A stretch of DNA of 20,792 nt from DASUMF01 sp040510575. Lineage in GTDB: Bacteria; Actinomycetota; Acidimicrobiia; IMCC26256; DASPTH01. The position numbers and the translations under genes are program-made. The DNA is taken from assembly GCA_040510575.1 (NCBI GenBank), contig JBEVIU010000152.1, positions 1-20,792 of the forward strand, in the 5' to 3' direction. Positions 1-7,265 of this stretch are shown here, one piece after another (position 1 is the stretch's first letter; every line of letters begins with the position of its first letter). Below the pieces are notes generated by a model that was not told where the DNA came from, did not search any database, and worked only from the letters and a program-made list of their open reading frames with translations.

Positions 1-544
1 ACGTGGCAGGGGTGAGCCCGACAGCCGGCGCAGTGGCGAACACGGCAGTCTGCGAGAGGTCCATGAACGCGGGCGCCGTAGATTCCGGAGGAGCGTCCTC
101 GGTGGCGGGAGCATCGGAGATCAACCGGATCACGCAGCGCCGCACTCGCCCGATATCGGCGCCGAGGTTCGCGAGGACCTGCGCGGCAACGCCTTGCGCC
201 TCTCGGGCCAGCCCGAGGAGGATGTGCTCGGTGCCGATGTAGTTGTGGCCGAGCTGCATCGCCTCGCGCAGCGAGAGCTCGAGGACCTTCTTCGCACGCG
301 GCGTGAACGGGATGTGGCCCGACGGCATCGATGCCCCGGGTTTGACGATCGCCTGCACCTGCACCCGCACGTCGTCGAGCGACACGCCGAGCGACGCCAG
401 CGCCTTGGCGGCGACACCGTCGCCCTCGTGGATCAGGCCCAGCAGGATGTGCTCGGTGCCGATGTAGTTGTGGTGGAGCAGGCGCGCTTCTTCCTGCGCC
501 AGCACGACCACTCGACGGGCCCGGTCGGTGAAGCGTTCGAACAC
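1..544 (-). CDS. ClpC-type N-terminal (Clp_N double repeat) protein, 3' end cut by the window edge
   Basis: Reading leftward from a GTG at 544, 181 residues are visible. They begin MFERFTDRARRVVVLAQEEA, the classic ClpC start, so this start is well supported although no strong ribosome binding site precedes it. Two Clp_N repeats (about residues 1-70 and 76-143) each carry HNYIGTEHILLGL, at 26-38 and 100-112. In ClpC this domain binds substrates and adaptors for the AAA+ unfoldase that feeds ClpP. After residue 144 comes an Ala/Pro/Thr-rich stretch in which I do not see the LDQFGRNLT-like start of the first AAA+ domain, although it should have appeared by analogy with mycobacterial ClpC1. It may therefore be a stand-alone Clp_N protein rather than a full ClpC; the missing 3' end prevents a decision. 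It is 54 nt downstream of the ABC permease, on the same strand. Confidence 0.85.
   Translation of the reverse strand, partial: MFERFTDRARRVVVLAQEEARLLHHNYIGTEHILLGLIHEGDGVAAKALASLGVSLDDVRVQVQAIVKPGASMPSGHIPFTPRAKKVLELSLREAMQLGHNYIGTEHILLGLAREAQGVAAQVLANLGADIGRVRRCVIRLISDAPATEDAPPESTAPAFMDLSQTAVFATAPAVGLTPAT
219..473. repeat. 30-bp perfect direct repeat inside the Clp_N gene
   Basis: The 30 bases at 219-248 recur exactly at 444-473, 225 bp (75 codons) apart. Both copies encode the HNYIGTEHIL core of the two Clp_N repeats. The protein-level repeat is expected for the family. Identity at every base, including third positions, suggests strong codon constraint or recent gene conversion between the two halves. 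Confidence 0.9.
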
Positions 545-598
545 GCCGGAAACGCTACGACCTTCGAGACGACGAGGTGCTCGGATTCATGCGCCGCT

Positions 599-1405
599 TC
601 ATGCGCCGCGCAGGTCGCGGCGGTTGACCGCCACCGTGCCGAACAGCACGAGCACGACGGTCGCGCCGAGGAGCAGGACCATCCACGATCCCGCGATCCC
701 GTTGGTCACCGGCTGCGTGCCGATCGCCCAGTACCACGGCGACAGCTTGCGGAAGCCTTCGAGCGCATCGGACAGCGGCAACAGGTAGCTCGCGACATAT
801 CCGATCACCAGCACTGCAACCGCGATCCCGGCCGCGAGCGCGCGCGACGCTCCGGCACCGGCGGCGCCGTACGCGACCGCGCCGTGGAACATTCCAAGTG
901 CGCCACACGCGAACGTCACGACGACGATGCGGGCCACGCTGATGCCCTCCAGCGAGAACGGTGTGAGAGAGAGGGCCACCACGACGGCGGTGATCGCGGT
1001 CACGAGTGCCAGGATCGCGACGGCGGCCGCGAGTCGCGCCAGCCACACCGCGGATCGCCCGACGGGCAACGCCTGGAGCAGTTCGAGTCGGCCGGCGTCC
1101 TCGTCGCCCGCAGTGAGCGCGCTGGTCGACGCGATCGCGAGCCCGGACAGCAGCAACGGCAACATCAACGCATACATCTGGCCGTCGAGGTACCCAGCCG
1201 CAGTCGACAGGTCCTGCGCGCCGAACGCCTCCAGCAGCGACTTGGACGACGTGGTGAGGTCGGCGAGCGCGCTGTTCCCTTCGAGGCTCGGCCAGAACGC
1301 GACCGACACGAGCGCGAGGGCGATGATGCCGACTGCCCACCAGAAACCTGACCGCCTGAGCGCGTGCGCACCCCGCACGAACAGCTCGACGCCGGCGCCG
1401 CTCAC
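599..1405 (-). CDS. ABC-2 type transporter permease
   Basis: This 268-residue membrane protein has about six hydrophobic segments (roughly 20-38, 76-95, 122-147, 160-182, 188-210 and 238-260). A cytoplasmic-looking GDEDAGRLELLQALPVGR stretch sits near residues 100-117; E/DxGxLExL-type motifs of this kind are typical of ABC-2 permeases in actinobacterial drug or lipid exporters. The GTG start overlaps the ATPase stop by four bases (GTGA), so the two are translationally coupled and surely form one exporter. The substrate cannot be read from the sequence. A short tandem duplication (ATGCGCCGC repeated at 589 and 601) lies across its stop codon. Confidence 0.9.
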   Translation of the reverse strand: MSGAGVELFVRGAHALRRSGFWWAVGIIALALVSVAFWPSLEGNSALADLTTSSKSLLEAFGAQDLSTAAGYLDGQMYALMLPLLLSGLAIASTSALTAGDEDAGRLELLQALPVGRSAVWLARLAAAVAILALVTAITAVVVALSLTPFSLEGISVARIVVVTFACGALGMFHGAVAYGAAGAGASRALAAGIAVAVLVIGYVASYLLPLSDALEGFRKLSPWYWAIGTQPVTNGIAGSWMVLLLGATVVLVLFGTVAVNRRDLRGA

Positions 1406-2334
1406 GAGGACTGATCTTCATCGGTGGGGCCGTCAGGACGAGCCTCGTCTTCGTAGAGACGCAGAAACGCGTCCTCGAGATCGGGCTCTGGCATCAGCAG
1501 GTGGTCGACCGGATGCCGCGCGAGCACGTCGAGCAGCGCGCGGGGCGCGCCCTCCACCATGCCGGTCGCCTCCCGCCCGCGCACCACGAGGTCCGTGACG
1601 CCCGACGTCGCCCGCAGCTCCGCTTCCGGAGCCTCGGCTCCGAACCAGACCGTGAACGGCTGGCGCGCACTCAGGCGGAGCTCGTCGACCGCGCCGCTCG
1701 CGACCGCGCGACCCTGGCGGATCACGATCACGCGATCCGCGCTGCGTTGCACCTCGCTCAGCACGTGCGACGAGAGGAACACGGTCGTGCCCTCGGCGCG
1801 GACCTCCTCGACAAGGGATTGGAACTCCGCCTGCACGAGCGGGTCGAGCCCACCCGTGGGCTCGTCGAGGATCAACAGCTCGGGCCGCGCCATGAATGCG
1901 CCGACCAGTCCCACCTTGCGCCGGTTGCCGGATGACAGGCCCCTCGTGTGACGACCGGGGTCGAGCGAGAAGCGGTCGCACAACGACGCGACGTACGCCG
2001 CGTCCACACCGCCACCGCGGATGCGGCCCCACGAGCGCAGCGTCTGTTCGACGGTGAGCCGCTCGTCGAGCCGGAGCTCACCCGGGATGTAGCCGATGCG
2101 AGCGCGAAGCGGCGGCCCGCCGGCGCGCGGATCGGAGCCGAGCACCTCGACGTGACCGCCGTCGGGACGGGCGAGGTCGAGCAGGATCCGGATGGTGGTG
2201 GACTTTCCCGCGCCGTTCGGGCCGAGAAACCCGACGACCACACCCGGCGGGACCTCGAGGTCGAGTCGATCGAGCGCGACCACCGCTCCGAAGCGCTTGT
2301 CGAGCGCCTCGCAACGGATGACGGCGTCGGGCAC
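1402..2334 (-). CDS. ABC transporter ATP-binding protein
   Basis: This 310-residue ATPase powers the ABC-2 permease encoded next. Visible motifs are Walker A GPNGAGKST (38-46), a degenerate signature LSSGNRRK (133-140, in place of LSGGQ), Walker B LLILDE (153-158) with the D-loop GGLDP, and the switch histidine H190 in SSH. The C-terminal 100 residues are an accessory domain common in this exporter class. The GTG start follows AGGTAGG and lies four bases after the preceding stop, so it is in one operon with the upstream hypothetical gene and the downstream permease. A drug- or lipid-export role is typical of the class, but the cargo is unknown. Confidence 0.93.
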   Translation of the reverse strand: MPDAVIRCEALDKRFGAVVALDRLDLEVPPGVVVGFLGPNGAGKSTTIRILLDLARPDGGHVEVLGSDPRAGGPPLRARIGYIPGELRLDERLTVEQTLRSWGRIRGGGVDAAYVASLCDRFSLDPGRHTRGLSSGNRRKVGLVGAFMARPELLILDEPTGGLDPLVQAEFQSLVEEVRAEGTTVFLSSHVLSEVQRSADRVIVIRQGRAVASGAVDELRLSARQPFTVWFGAEAPEAELRATSGVTDLVVRGREATGMVEGAPRALLDVLARHPVDHLLMPEPDLEDAFLRLYEDEARPDGPTDEDQSS

Positions 2335-2338
2335 GCGC

Positions 2339-3403
2339 CTACCTGGTGGCGCGGAGGGCGTTCATCATCTTCGTGAAGTGGTCGAGGCGCCAGCCGTCCT
2401 GGTCCTCGCCCCAGCCGATCTGACCGTCGTACTCCCAACGCATCAGCGCGTTCGTCCCGGTGCCGCCTTCGCACATGTGACTCACCGAGAACCCCTCGGC
2501 TTCCATGCTGCGGCCGGTGACATCGACCATCTCCACCTGCATGTGCGCGCTCCAGCCGGTGTTCGGGTCGCGGAAATTGCGCATGCGGCTCTTCGCCTTG
2601 TCGAGCCGCTCGAACTGTCCGTCTTTGAGCAACCACCCCATGTTCATCGGCGACCAGCCGTCCTTGTCGCCGTCCTGGGGGCGGACGAAGCTGAGGAAGC
2701 CGGTGGTCGCGTCGGTGTGCCCGAAGATGTACTGGATGCGGCCCCGGCCGCGCTCGCGTTCGATCTCACGCCAACGCGGACCGCCGGGATCGGACACCCG
2801 GTACTGGCCGCGCACGTACTCGGCCTTCTGGCTCTGCGAATGGCGTCCACCCCGCGGACCCCACGTGCGGTCGCGCACGGAGTAGCAGTCGATCGGGATG
2901 CGCTCGCCGTGCAGCAACATCTCGCCGGTGATGTGGCCCAGCTGATCGAGGTGCGGGTTGTGCATCGCCGGCGCTTCGCCGGGCGTGAAACGACGCGGAG
3001 CGTGCACGCTGCGGTGCTCGAACGCGATCTCGAAGTCCGCGTCGTCGTCGCGGTAGGCCACCTCGTAGTCCATCAACGGCTGGACCATCTTCACGCTGAA
3101 GCCACCATTGGGGAACGTGATGTCGCGCAGGTCCGCGTCGCCCGGCATCTCGTTGTCAGGCGAGCTCTTGTAATACGCGAGACGACCCGGGTCGGCGCCG
3201 CGGGGATCCCAGACGAAGACGCGCCACGTGACCGTGCCCCGATTCGGGTGGTACGCGGCGTGCAGCCACGACCCGATCCTCCGCTCCGCGACGTTGAGCG
3301 ACCACCACGTGGTCTCCGTCTCGAACGGATCGTCGGAGAGTCGGTGGTAGGTGTCGTCCTCGGCGACGAACGGGGTGTCCTGCGTCACGACGGCATCAGT
3401 CAT
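2339..3403 (-). CDS. DUF7064/DUF7065-like hypothetical protein (CrtC/AttH-like beta fold suspected)
   Basis: A 354-residue soluble protein with no signal peptide or membrane helix. It is rich in Trp, Tyr, Arg and Asp and contains conserved-looking blocks: ETTWWSLNV (about 30-38), RRIGSWLHAAYHPN (41-54), HGERIPIDCYSVRDRTWGPR (165-184) and a C-terminal EAEGFSVSHMCEGG. This pattern resembles the DUF7064/7065 families, which recall the hydroxyneurosporene-synthase (CrtC)/AttH fold; that assignment is from memory. No catalytic role can be stated. Its ATG is preceded by TAGGAT and exactly six bases, suggesting a leaderless transcript in addition to read-through from the thioesterase nine bases upstream. 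The ABC exporter follows directly, hinting at a lipid or terpenoid substrate, but that is inference. Confidence 0.85.
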   Translation of the reverse strand: MTDAVVTQDTPFVAEDDTYHRLSDDPFETETTWWSLNVAERRIGSWLHAAYHPNRGTVTWRVFVWDPRGADPGRLAYYKSSPDNEMPGDADLRDITFPNGGFSVKMVQPLMDYEVAYRDDDADFEIAFEHRSVHAPRRFTPGEAPAMHNPHLDQLGHITGEMLLHGERIPIDCYSVRDRTWGPRGGRHSQSQKAEYVRGQYRVSDPGGPRWREIERERGRGRIQYIFGHTDATTGFLSFVRPQDGDKDGWSPMNMGWLLKDGQFERLDKAKSRMRNFRDPNTGWSAHMQVEMVDVTGRSMEAEGFSVSHMCEGGTGTNALMRWEYDGQIGWGEDQDGWRLDHFTKMMNALRATR

Positions 3404-3409
3404 GCGCGC

Positions 3410-3415
3410 ATCCTA
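3410..3415 (-). promoter_or_regulatory. -10 hexamer TAGGAT of a likely leaderless promoter
   Basis: TAGGAT is followed by six bases (GCGCGC) and the ATG of the DUF7064-like gene, placing the expected transcription start on the A of ATG. The first three bases, TAG, are also the stop codon of the thioesterase gene. No clear -35 is seen. Confidence 0.45.
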
Positions 3416-3811
3416 TGAATTGCTCGGCGGTGGCTCAACGACGGCGAGGGAGAGATCGGCCACGGCGATGAGGCGCCCGTCGTCGTCGGTGACCCGGACG
3501 TCCATCACGATCTGGCTGCGCCCCGCCCGCACGACGCGCGACTCCGCGGTGAGCACGCTGCCGGCGCGTCCGGCCGAGAGAAAGCGGATGTGGAGATCTG
3601 ACGTGACACCCCCGCGGCCGAGGAGCCGACGCGCGCCGTACCCGCCCGCGTGGTCGACGAGCGTGGCGATGGCGGCCCCATGGACGACACCGTTGAGGTT
3701 GAGCGTGTCGGGCGTCGCGACGAGCACCGCCGTGTACGCATCGGGAACGGGTGGCCCGTCGAGTTGGATGCCGAGCAGCTTCATGATCGGCATCTCGCGC
3801 GGCGGTTCCAT
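3413..3811 (-). CDS. PaaI-family hotdog-fold acyl-CoA thioesterase
   Basis: 132 residues from the ATG at 3811, which has GAGGA four bases upstream. An alternative ATG at 3856 would add 15 residues, and the open frame continues further but overlaps the divergent gene. The hotdog core is clear: LNLNGVVHGAAIATLVDHAGG (37-57) with the HG motif at H44-G45 and the acidic D53, then SDLHIRFLSAGRAG (71-84). Such enzymes hydrolyse acyl-CoA or aryl-CoA thioesters in the cytoplasm. It is the first gene of the leftward run and diverges from the amidohydrolase/acyl-CoA synthetase pair, so the three may share a pathway involving CoA esters (inference). Confidence 0.88.
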   Translation of the reverse strand: MEPPREMPIMKLLGIQLDGPPVPDAYTAVLVATPDTLNLNGVVHGAAIATLVDHAGGYGARRLLGRGGVTSDLHIRFLSAGRAGSVLTAESRVVRAGRSQIVMDVRVTDDDGRLIAVADLSLAVVEPPPSNS

Positions 3812-3886
3812 CGCGTCCTCGATCCGTTGGCGTCGGCGCAACGTAGGCGCGAGCATGACCCCCGGCACAGCGACAGGGGGAGTTCG

Positions 3887-4864
3887 ATGACGACGGTCGA
3901 GACGGCGCGCGGTCCGGTCAGCACCGACGCGCTCGGCTCGGTGCTCATGCACGAGCACGTCTTCGTCCTCAGCCACGAGTTCCACGTCAACTATCCCGAT
4001 GTCGTGGGGTTCGACGAAGACCACGAGGTCGACGCGGCCGTCGCTCGCATGAACGAGCTCGTCGACGCCGGCGTGGGCACCATCGTCGATCTCACCGTGG
4101 TCGGACTCGGACGTGACATCCGGCTCCTCGCCCGCGTCGCCGAACGGACCGACCTCAACATCGTGGTTGCCACCGGCTACTACACGTTCGGAGACTTGGC
4201 GAACTTCGTCGAGCTCCGCGCGCGCGTCGGACGGGTCCACGAGGCCGACCTTCTCGCGGAGTGGTTCGTCGGCGACATCACCGAGGGGATCGCCCGGAGC
4301 GGGATCAAGGCCGGGATCCTGAAGTGCGCAACCGACGCTCCCGGCGTGACGTCCGGCGTGGAGGCAACGCTGCGCGCCGTGGCGCGCGCGCATCTCCAGA
4401 CGGGTGTACCGATCTCGACGCACACGCATCCGGCCACGAGACGTGGGCTGGAGCAACAAGACGTGTTCGAACAGGAAGGCGTCGACCTCTCACGCGTGAT
4501 CATCGGGCACAGCGGCGACACGGCCGACCTCGAGTACCTCGAGGCGTTGCTCACGCGTGGCTCCTACCTCGGGATGGACCGATTCGGTCTCTACGGCATC
4601 CTCTCCAAGGAGGCGCGCGTCGAGACCATCGCAACCTTGTGCTCACGCGGGTACGCCGACCGCATGGTGCTCTCGCACGACGCGTCGTGCGTGAACGACT
4701 GGTTCCCGAGCGGCGTCATGGGCAACCAGGCCGACTGGCACTACTGCCACATCAGCCGCGACGTGCTCCCGCTCCTCACGGCCGCAGGGGTGAGCGACAC
4801 CGACCTCACCACGATGCTCGTCGACAATCCGCGCCGGATCTTCGAACAGAGCGCGAAGTACTGA
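3887..4864 (+). CDS. Phosphotriesterase-family (amidohydrolase superfamily) hydrolase
   Basis: 325 residues; the ATG follows GGGGGAG with good spacing. The binuclear metal site of the phosphotriesterase/lactonase family is complete: HxH at H22/H24 in MHEHVF, the bridging carboxylated-lysine position K146 in AGILKCATD, H179 in STHTHP, H208 in IIGHSGD and the catalytic D265 in LSHDAS. Family members hydrolyse lactones, phosphotriesters or related esters; a lactonase or esterase is more likely than a true organophosphatase. An acyl-CoA synthetase begins 17 nt downstream on the same strand, which suggests ring-opening or ester hydrolysis followed by CoA activation of the released acid (inference). 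Confidence 0.92.
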   Translation: MTTVETARGPVSTDALGSVLMHEHVFVLSHEFHVNYPDVVGFDEDHEVDAAVARMNELVDAGVGTIVDLTVVGLGRDIRLLARVAERTDLNIVVATGYYTFGDLANFVELRARVGRVHEADLLAEWFVGDITEGIARSGIKAGILKCATDAPGVTSGVEATLRAVARAHLQTGVPISTHTHPATRRGLEQQDVFEQEGVDLSRVIIGHSGDTADLEYLEALLTRGSYLGMDRFGLYGILSKEARVETIATLCSRGYADRMVLSHDASCVNDWFPSGVMGNQADWHYCHISRDVLPLLTAAGVSDTDLTTMLVDNPRRIFEQSAKY

Positions 4865-4881
4865 CGGCTCCCGGTCGAACC

Positions 4882-6435
4882 GTGGCGACGAGTGGGTTCT
4901 TCGCGGTTGCCGATGCCGAGCCCGATCGGCGCGCGGTGATCGATCCCGACGAGCGCGTCGTGAGCTATGGCGAGCTCGCCGGCGCCGCCAATCGGATCGC
5001 GCGGGGCCTGCTCGCGGCAGGTGTACGAGCCGACGAGACAGTCGCGGTGATGATGCAGAACTCGGTCGAGCTGCTCGCGGTGTACGCGGCAACGGTGCAG
5101 ATCGGGTGTTGGTTCGTGATCGTGAACTGGCATCTCACTGTCGACGAGGTCGCGTACATCCTCGACGACGCCGGGGCGAAGGTGCTCGTGGTCGACGCCG
5201 TCGGCGCAGCAGCCGCCGAGGCAGCCGCCGACCTGGCCGGCGTGCCGACCGAGATGCGGTTCTGCACGAACGAGCACCGCGGCTTCCGACCCTTTGCCGC
5301 GTTGAGCACCGGGCACTCCGGCGACGCGCTCGACGAGCGGCGCGCGGGCCAGATCATGTTCTACACATCGGGCACCACCGGCAGGCCGAAGGGCGTGCGG
5401 AAGCGCTTCGGCGAGGTCGCACCGCACGAGGTCGGGCTCTCGAGCGGCATCGGCCTGCTCCAACGGGCGCCGTTCGACCCGGCGAACGACGACGTCCACC
5501 TCGTCGGCGGCCCGCTGTACCACGCAGCCCCGATCGCGGGCGCGGCGATCACGCTCGACGCCGGCGCCACGCTCGTGCTGATGCGACGCTGGACGCCGGA
5601 GCGGTGGCTCGAGCTCGTGGATCGCTACGGCGTGACGCACGCGAGCATGGTGCCCACGATGTTCCATCGGCTGCTCGCGCTTCCAGCGGGGACGCGTGCC
5701 GCCACCGACGTGTCGTCGCTGCGTGCCGTGAGCCACGCGGGCGCTCCCTGCGCGGTGGAGCTCAAGTTCCGCATGCTCGACTGGCTCGGTCCGATCATCA
5801 CGGAGTCGTACTCCGCCACCGAAGGCGCCGGCACCACGGTCACCGCGGCGGAGTGGTTGGAACGTCCGGGCACGGTCGGGCGGCCGTCGCCGGGCGTGAC
5901 GGTTCGCATCCTCGACGACGCGGGGGCCGAGTGCCCACGCGGTGAGGAGGGGGTCGTCTACCTGTCGCAGACGCTCTGGGAATTCGAGTACCACCACGAC
6001 GCGACGAAGACCGCCGAGCAACGGCGCGACGACCTGTTCACCGTCGGAGACATCGGCTACCTCGACGATGACGGCTACCTCTTCCTGTGCGACCGTCAGG
6101 CCGAGGTGATCGTGTCGGGTGGCGTGAACATCTATCCCGCGGAGGTGGAGGCGCGACTGCTCGCGCATCCGGCGGTCGGTGACGCCGCGGTGATCGGCGT
6201 TCCCGACGACGAGTGGGGTGAGCAGGTGCGTGGACTGGTCGAGCTCGCGTCGACCGCCACCGCCGACGACGACCTCGAGCGGGAGCTGGTGGCGTGGTGC
6301 CGCGACGGCATCGCGCATTTCAAGTGCCCACGACGGATCGACTTCGTCGCCAGCATCGGGCGCGACCCCAACGGCAAGGTGCGCAAGGCGCATCTGCGCG
6401 CGCCGTACTGGGAAGGGCGCACTCGACGGATCTGA
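4882..6435 (+). CDS. AMP-dependent acyl-CoA synthetase/ligase (ANL superfamily)
   Basis: 517 residues from GTG 4882; the open frame runs much further upstream, but that part is out of phase with the real phosphotriesterase-family gene. Motifs are the P-loop YTSGTTGRPKG (161-171), ITESYSATEG (306-315, aromatic/acyl adenylate site), VGDIGYLDDDGYLFLCDR (388-405, ribose-binding D390 and hinge) and PNGKVRK with the adenylation lysine K499. It activates a carboxylic acid to an acyl-AMP and then an acyl-CoA. The Cys-Trp-Phe region near 76-78 and the overall length fit the fatty-acid/aryl-CoA ligase group; the exact acid is unknown. It is co-directional with the hydrolase 17 nt upstream and faces away from a thioesterase. 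Confidence 0.93.
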   Translation: MATSGFFAVADAEPDRRAVIDPDERVVSYGELAGAANRIARGLLAAGVRADETVAVMMQNSVELLAVYAATVQIGCWFVIVNWHLTVDEVAYILDDAGAKVLVVDAVGAAAAEAAADLAGVPTEMRFCTNEHRGFRPFAALSTGHSGDALDERRAGQIMFYTSGTTGRPKGVRKRFGEVAPHEVGLSSGIGLLQRAPFDPANDDVHLVGGPLYHAAPIAGAAITLDAGATLVLMRRWTPERWLELVDRYGVTHASMVPTMFHRLLALPAGTRAATDVSSLRAVSHAGAPCAVELKFRMLDWLGPIITESYSATEGAGTTVTAAEWLERPGTVGRPSPGVTVRILDDAGAECPRGEEGVVYLSQTLWEFEYHHDATKTAEQRRDDLFTVGDIGYLDDDGYLFLCDRQAEVIVSGGVNIYPAEVEARLLAHPAVGDAAVIGVPDDEWGEQVRGLVELASTATADDDLERELVAWCRDGIAHFKCPRRIDFVASIGRDPNGKVRKAHLRAPYWEGRTRRI

Positions 6436-6491
6436 TGATGCGTCGCGAAGCGCGCGCTCATTTCGGTTTGCAGCGTCGGCTCGTGTGGCTC

Positions 6492-6520
6492 TTGACAACG
6501 AGCCCGGTGCGCGCTTCGGT
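6492..6520 (+). promoter_or_regulatory. Candidate promoter for the dodecin gene
   Basis: A perfect -35 hexamer TTGACA (6492-6497) is followed after 17 bases by TTCGGT (6515-6520), a weak -10. It would give a roughly 70-nt leader with a small CCTTCG/CGAAGG hairpin (6549-6565) and a strong AAGGGGGAG ribosome binding site. Confidence 0.4.
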
Positions 6521-6595
6521 GGAGACCACACACTGTCGGGTACGTCGACCTTCGCGCGACGAAGGCGAGCATCGACGAATGCAAGGGGGAGCGCC

Positions 6596-6832
6596 ATGAG
6601 CGTGTACCGGGTGATCGACGTGATCGGCACGAGCACCAGGGGGTGGGAAGACGCCGCCAAGGAAGCAATGCGAGTGGCGAGCACCTCGCTGCGCGACCTC
6701 CGCGTCGGCGAAGTCGTCGAACAGGACGTGCACCTCGAGGAGAGCGGCGAGCTCACCTTTCGCGTGAAGCTCGCCCTCTCCTTCAAGTACGAGGAAGGCG
6801 ACCCGGCGGAGCCGTACCTCGAGCGCTCCTAG
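6596..6832 (+). CDS. Dodecin-family protein
   Basis: 78 residues with an excellent AAGGGGGAG ribosome binding site before the ATG at 6596. The sequence YRVIDVIGTSTRGWEDAAKEA (4-24), SLRDLRVGEVVEQD (31-44) and the ending RVKLALSFKYE (56-66) match the dodecin fold: a small beta-alpha-beta2 protein that forms hollow dodecamers storing flavins or CoA-linked flavin. The Trp that stacks on the flavin in halophilic, Thermus and mycobacterial dodecins (about residue 36-38) is replaced: residues 36-38 here are RVG. Flavin binding is therefore doubtful, and this may be the Trp-less dodecin-domain branch. It stands alone, with its own promoter and terminator. Confidence 0.92.
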   Translation: MSVYRVIDVIGTSTRGWEDAAKEAMRVASTSLRDLRVGEVVEQDVHLEESGELTFRVKLALSFKYEEGDPAEPYLERS

Positions 6833-6842
6833 CGCGCTGCCA

Positions 6843-6862
6843 TCGCGTCCCTCGGGACGCGA
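6843..6862 (+). terminator. Hairpin terminator after the dodecin gene
   Basis: Ten bases after the stop codon, TCGCGTCC and GGACGCGA form a perfect 8-bp stem around a CTCG tetraloop. No T-run follows, as is common for actinobacterial intrinsic terminators. Confidence 0.55.
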
Positions 6863-6899
6863 CTTCGCCGACGCCCGACGCACGTGGGGCGCATGCCCC

Positions 6900-6905
6900 T
6901 ACGCT
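6900..6905 (+). promoter_or_regulatory. -10 hexamer TACGCT of a likely leaderless promoter
   Basis: TACGCT, then TCAGCA, then the ATG at 6912, with no ribosome binding site. The spacing puts the transcription start on the start codon. A small GGGGC/GCCCC inverted repeat lies just upstream (6886-6899). Confidence 0.45.
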
Positions 6906-6911
6906 TCAGCA

Positions 6912-7073
6912 ATGACGGAGAAGACAGAGCGTGCCAAAGGCAACTGTCCGCTCTGTCACCGTCTCGACATCAGCCATCGTGTCGTGATCGGTCGCTTCGA
7001 GCGACACGTGTGCCGTCAGTGCGCCGACAGCTACAAGAAGACCAAGGGCGTCGACGTGCAGGCGCTGCCTTGA
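6912..7073 (+). CDS. Small zinc-ribbon protein (two CxxC pairs)
   Basis: 53 residues starting MTEKTERAKGNCPLCHRL. The four cysteines form CPLC (12-15) and CRQC (34-37), a spacing typical of a treble-clef or ribbon zinc site, with basic residues between them and a KKTKG tail. The frame is closed by stops on both sides, and the start matches the leaderless promoter pattern. A nucleic-acid or protein-binding role is plausible, but none can be assigned. It ends 25 nt before the tail-to-tail leftward genes. Confidence 0.7.
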   Translation: MTEKTERAKGNCPLCHRLDISHRVVIGRFERHVCRQCADSYKKTKGVDVQALP

Positions 7074-7098
7074 GGGCGATCGCCGGACGGATCTCGGA

Positions 7099-7260
7099 CT
7101 AGTCGTCGGACGCGGCGCGCTGGCGAGCGCGCTCGCGGGCCTTCGCCTGTTCGCTCTTCGAGTTCGGCGACTTCGCGGGTCGCTCGGGCGCGGCGACCTC
7201 ATCGTCGGCGTCGGTGTCGTCAGCCTCCGCGCGGGGCGGGGTACCGGTCTTCTCGGCCAC
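7099..7260 (-). CDS. Small highly charged hypothetical protein
   Basis: A 53-residue protein from a GTG at 7260, five nt after the stop of the gene upstream. The N-terminal half is acidic (EADDTDADDE) and the C-terminal half is basic and probably helical (KSEQAKARERARQRAA). There is no recognisable family. It shares a KSPxS segment with the preceding 40-residue protein, encoded by a 19-bp sequence that is 17/19 identical in the two genes. Tight spacing argues for a two-gene transcript. The start could be different, because the frame is open further upstream. Confidence 0.45.
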   Translation of the reverse strand: MAEKTGTPPRAEADDTDADDEVAAPERPAKSPNSKSEQAKARERARQRAASDD

Positions 7261-7265
7261 GCTGC

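Noticed and set aside
589..609. Short tandem duplication ATGCGCCGC/ATGCGCCGC at the permease stop
   Set aside because: Too short to be more than local slippage; no functional context is seen.
194..1351. A 385-codon plus-strand open frame opposite the Clp_N and ABC permease genes
   Set aside because: Composition is typical of shadow frames (Arg/Glu/Gln/His), and the minus strand has clear families in both halves.
4741..6786. A 681-codon open frame on the minus strand opposite the acyl-CoA synthetase
   Set aside because: Its translation is Arg/His/Asp-rich with no family motif, and the opposite strand encodes a full ANL ligase. Long antisense frames are expected in GC-rich DNA.
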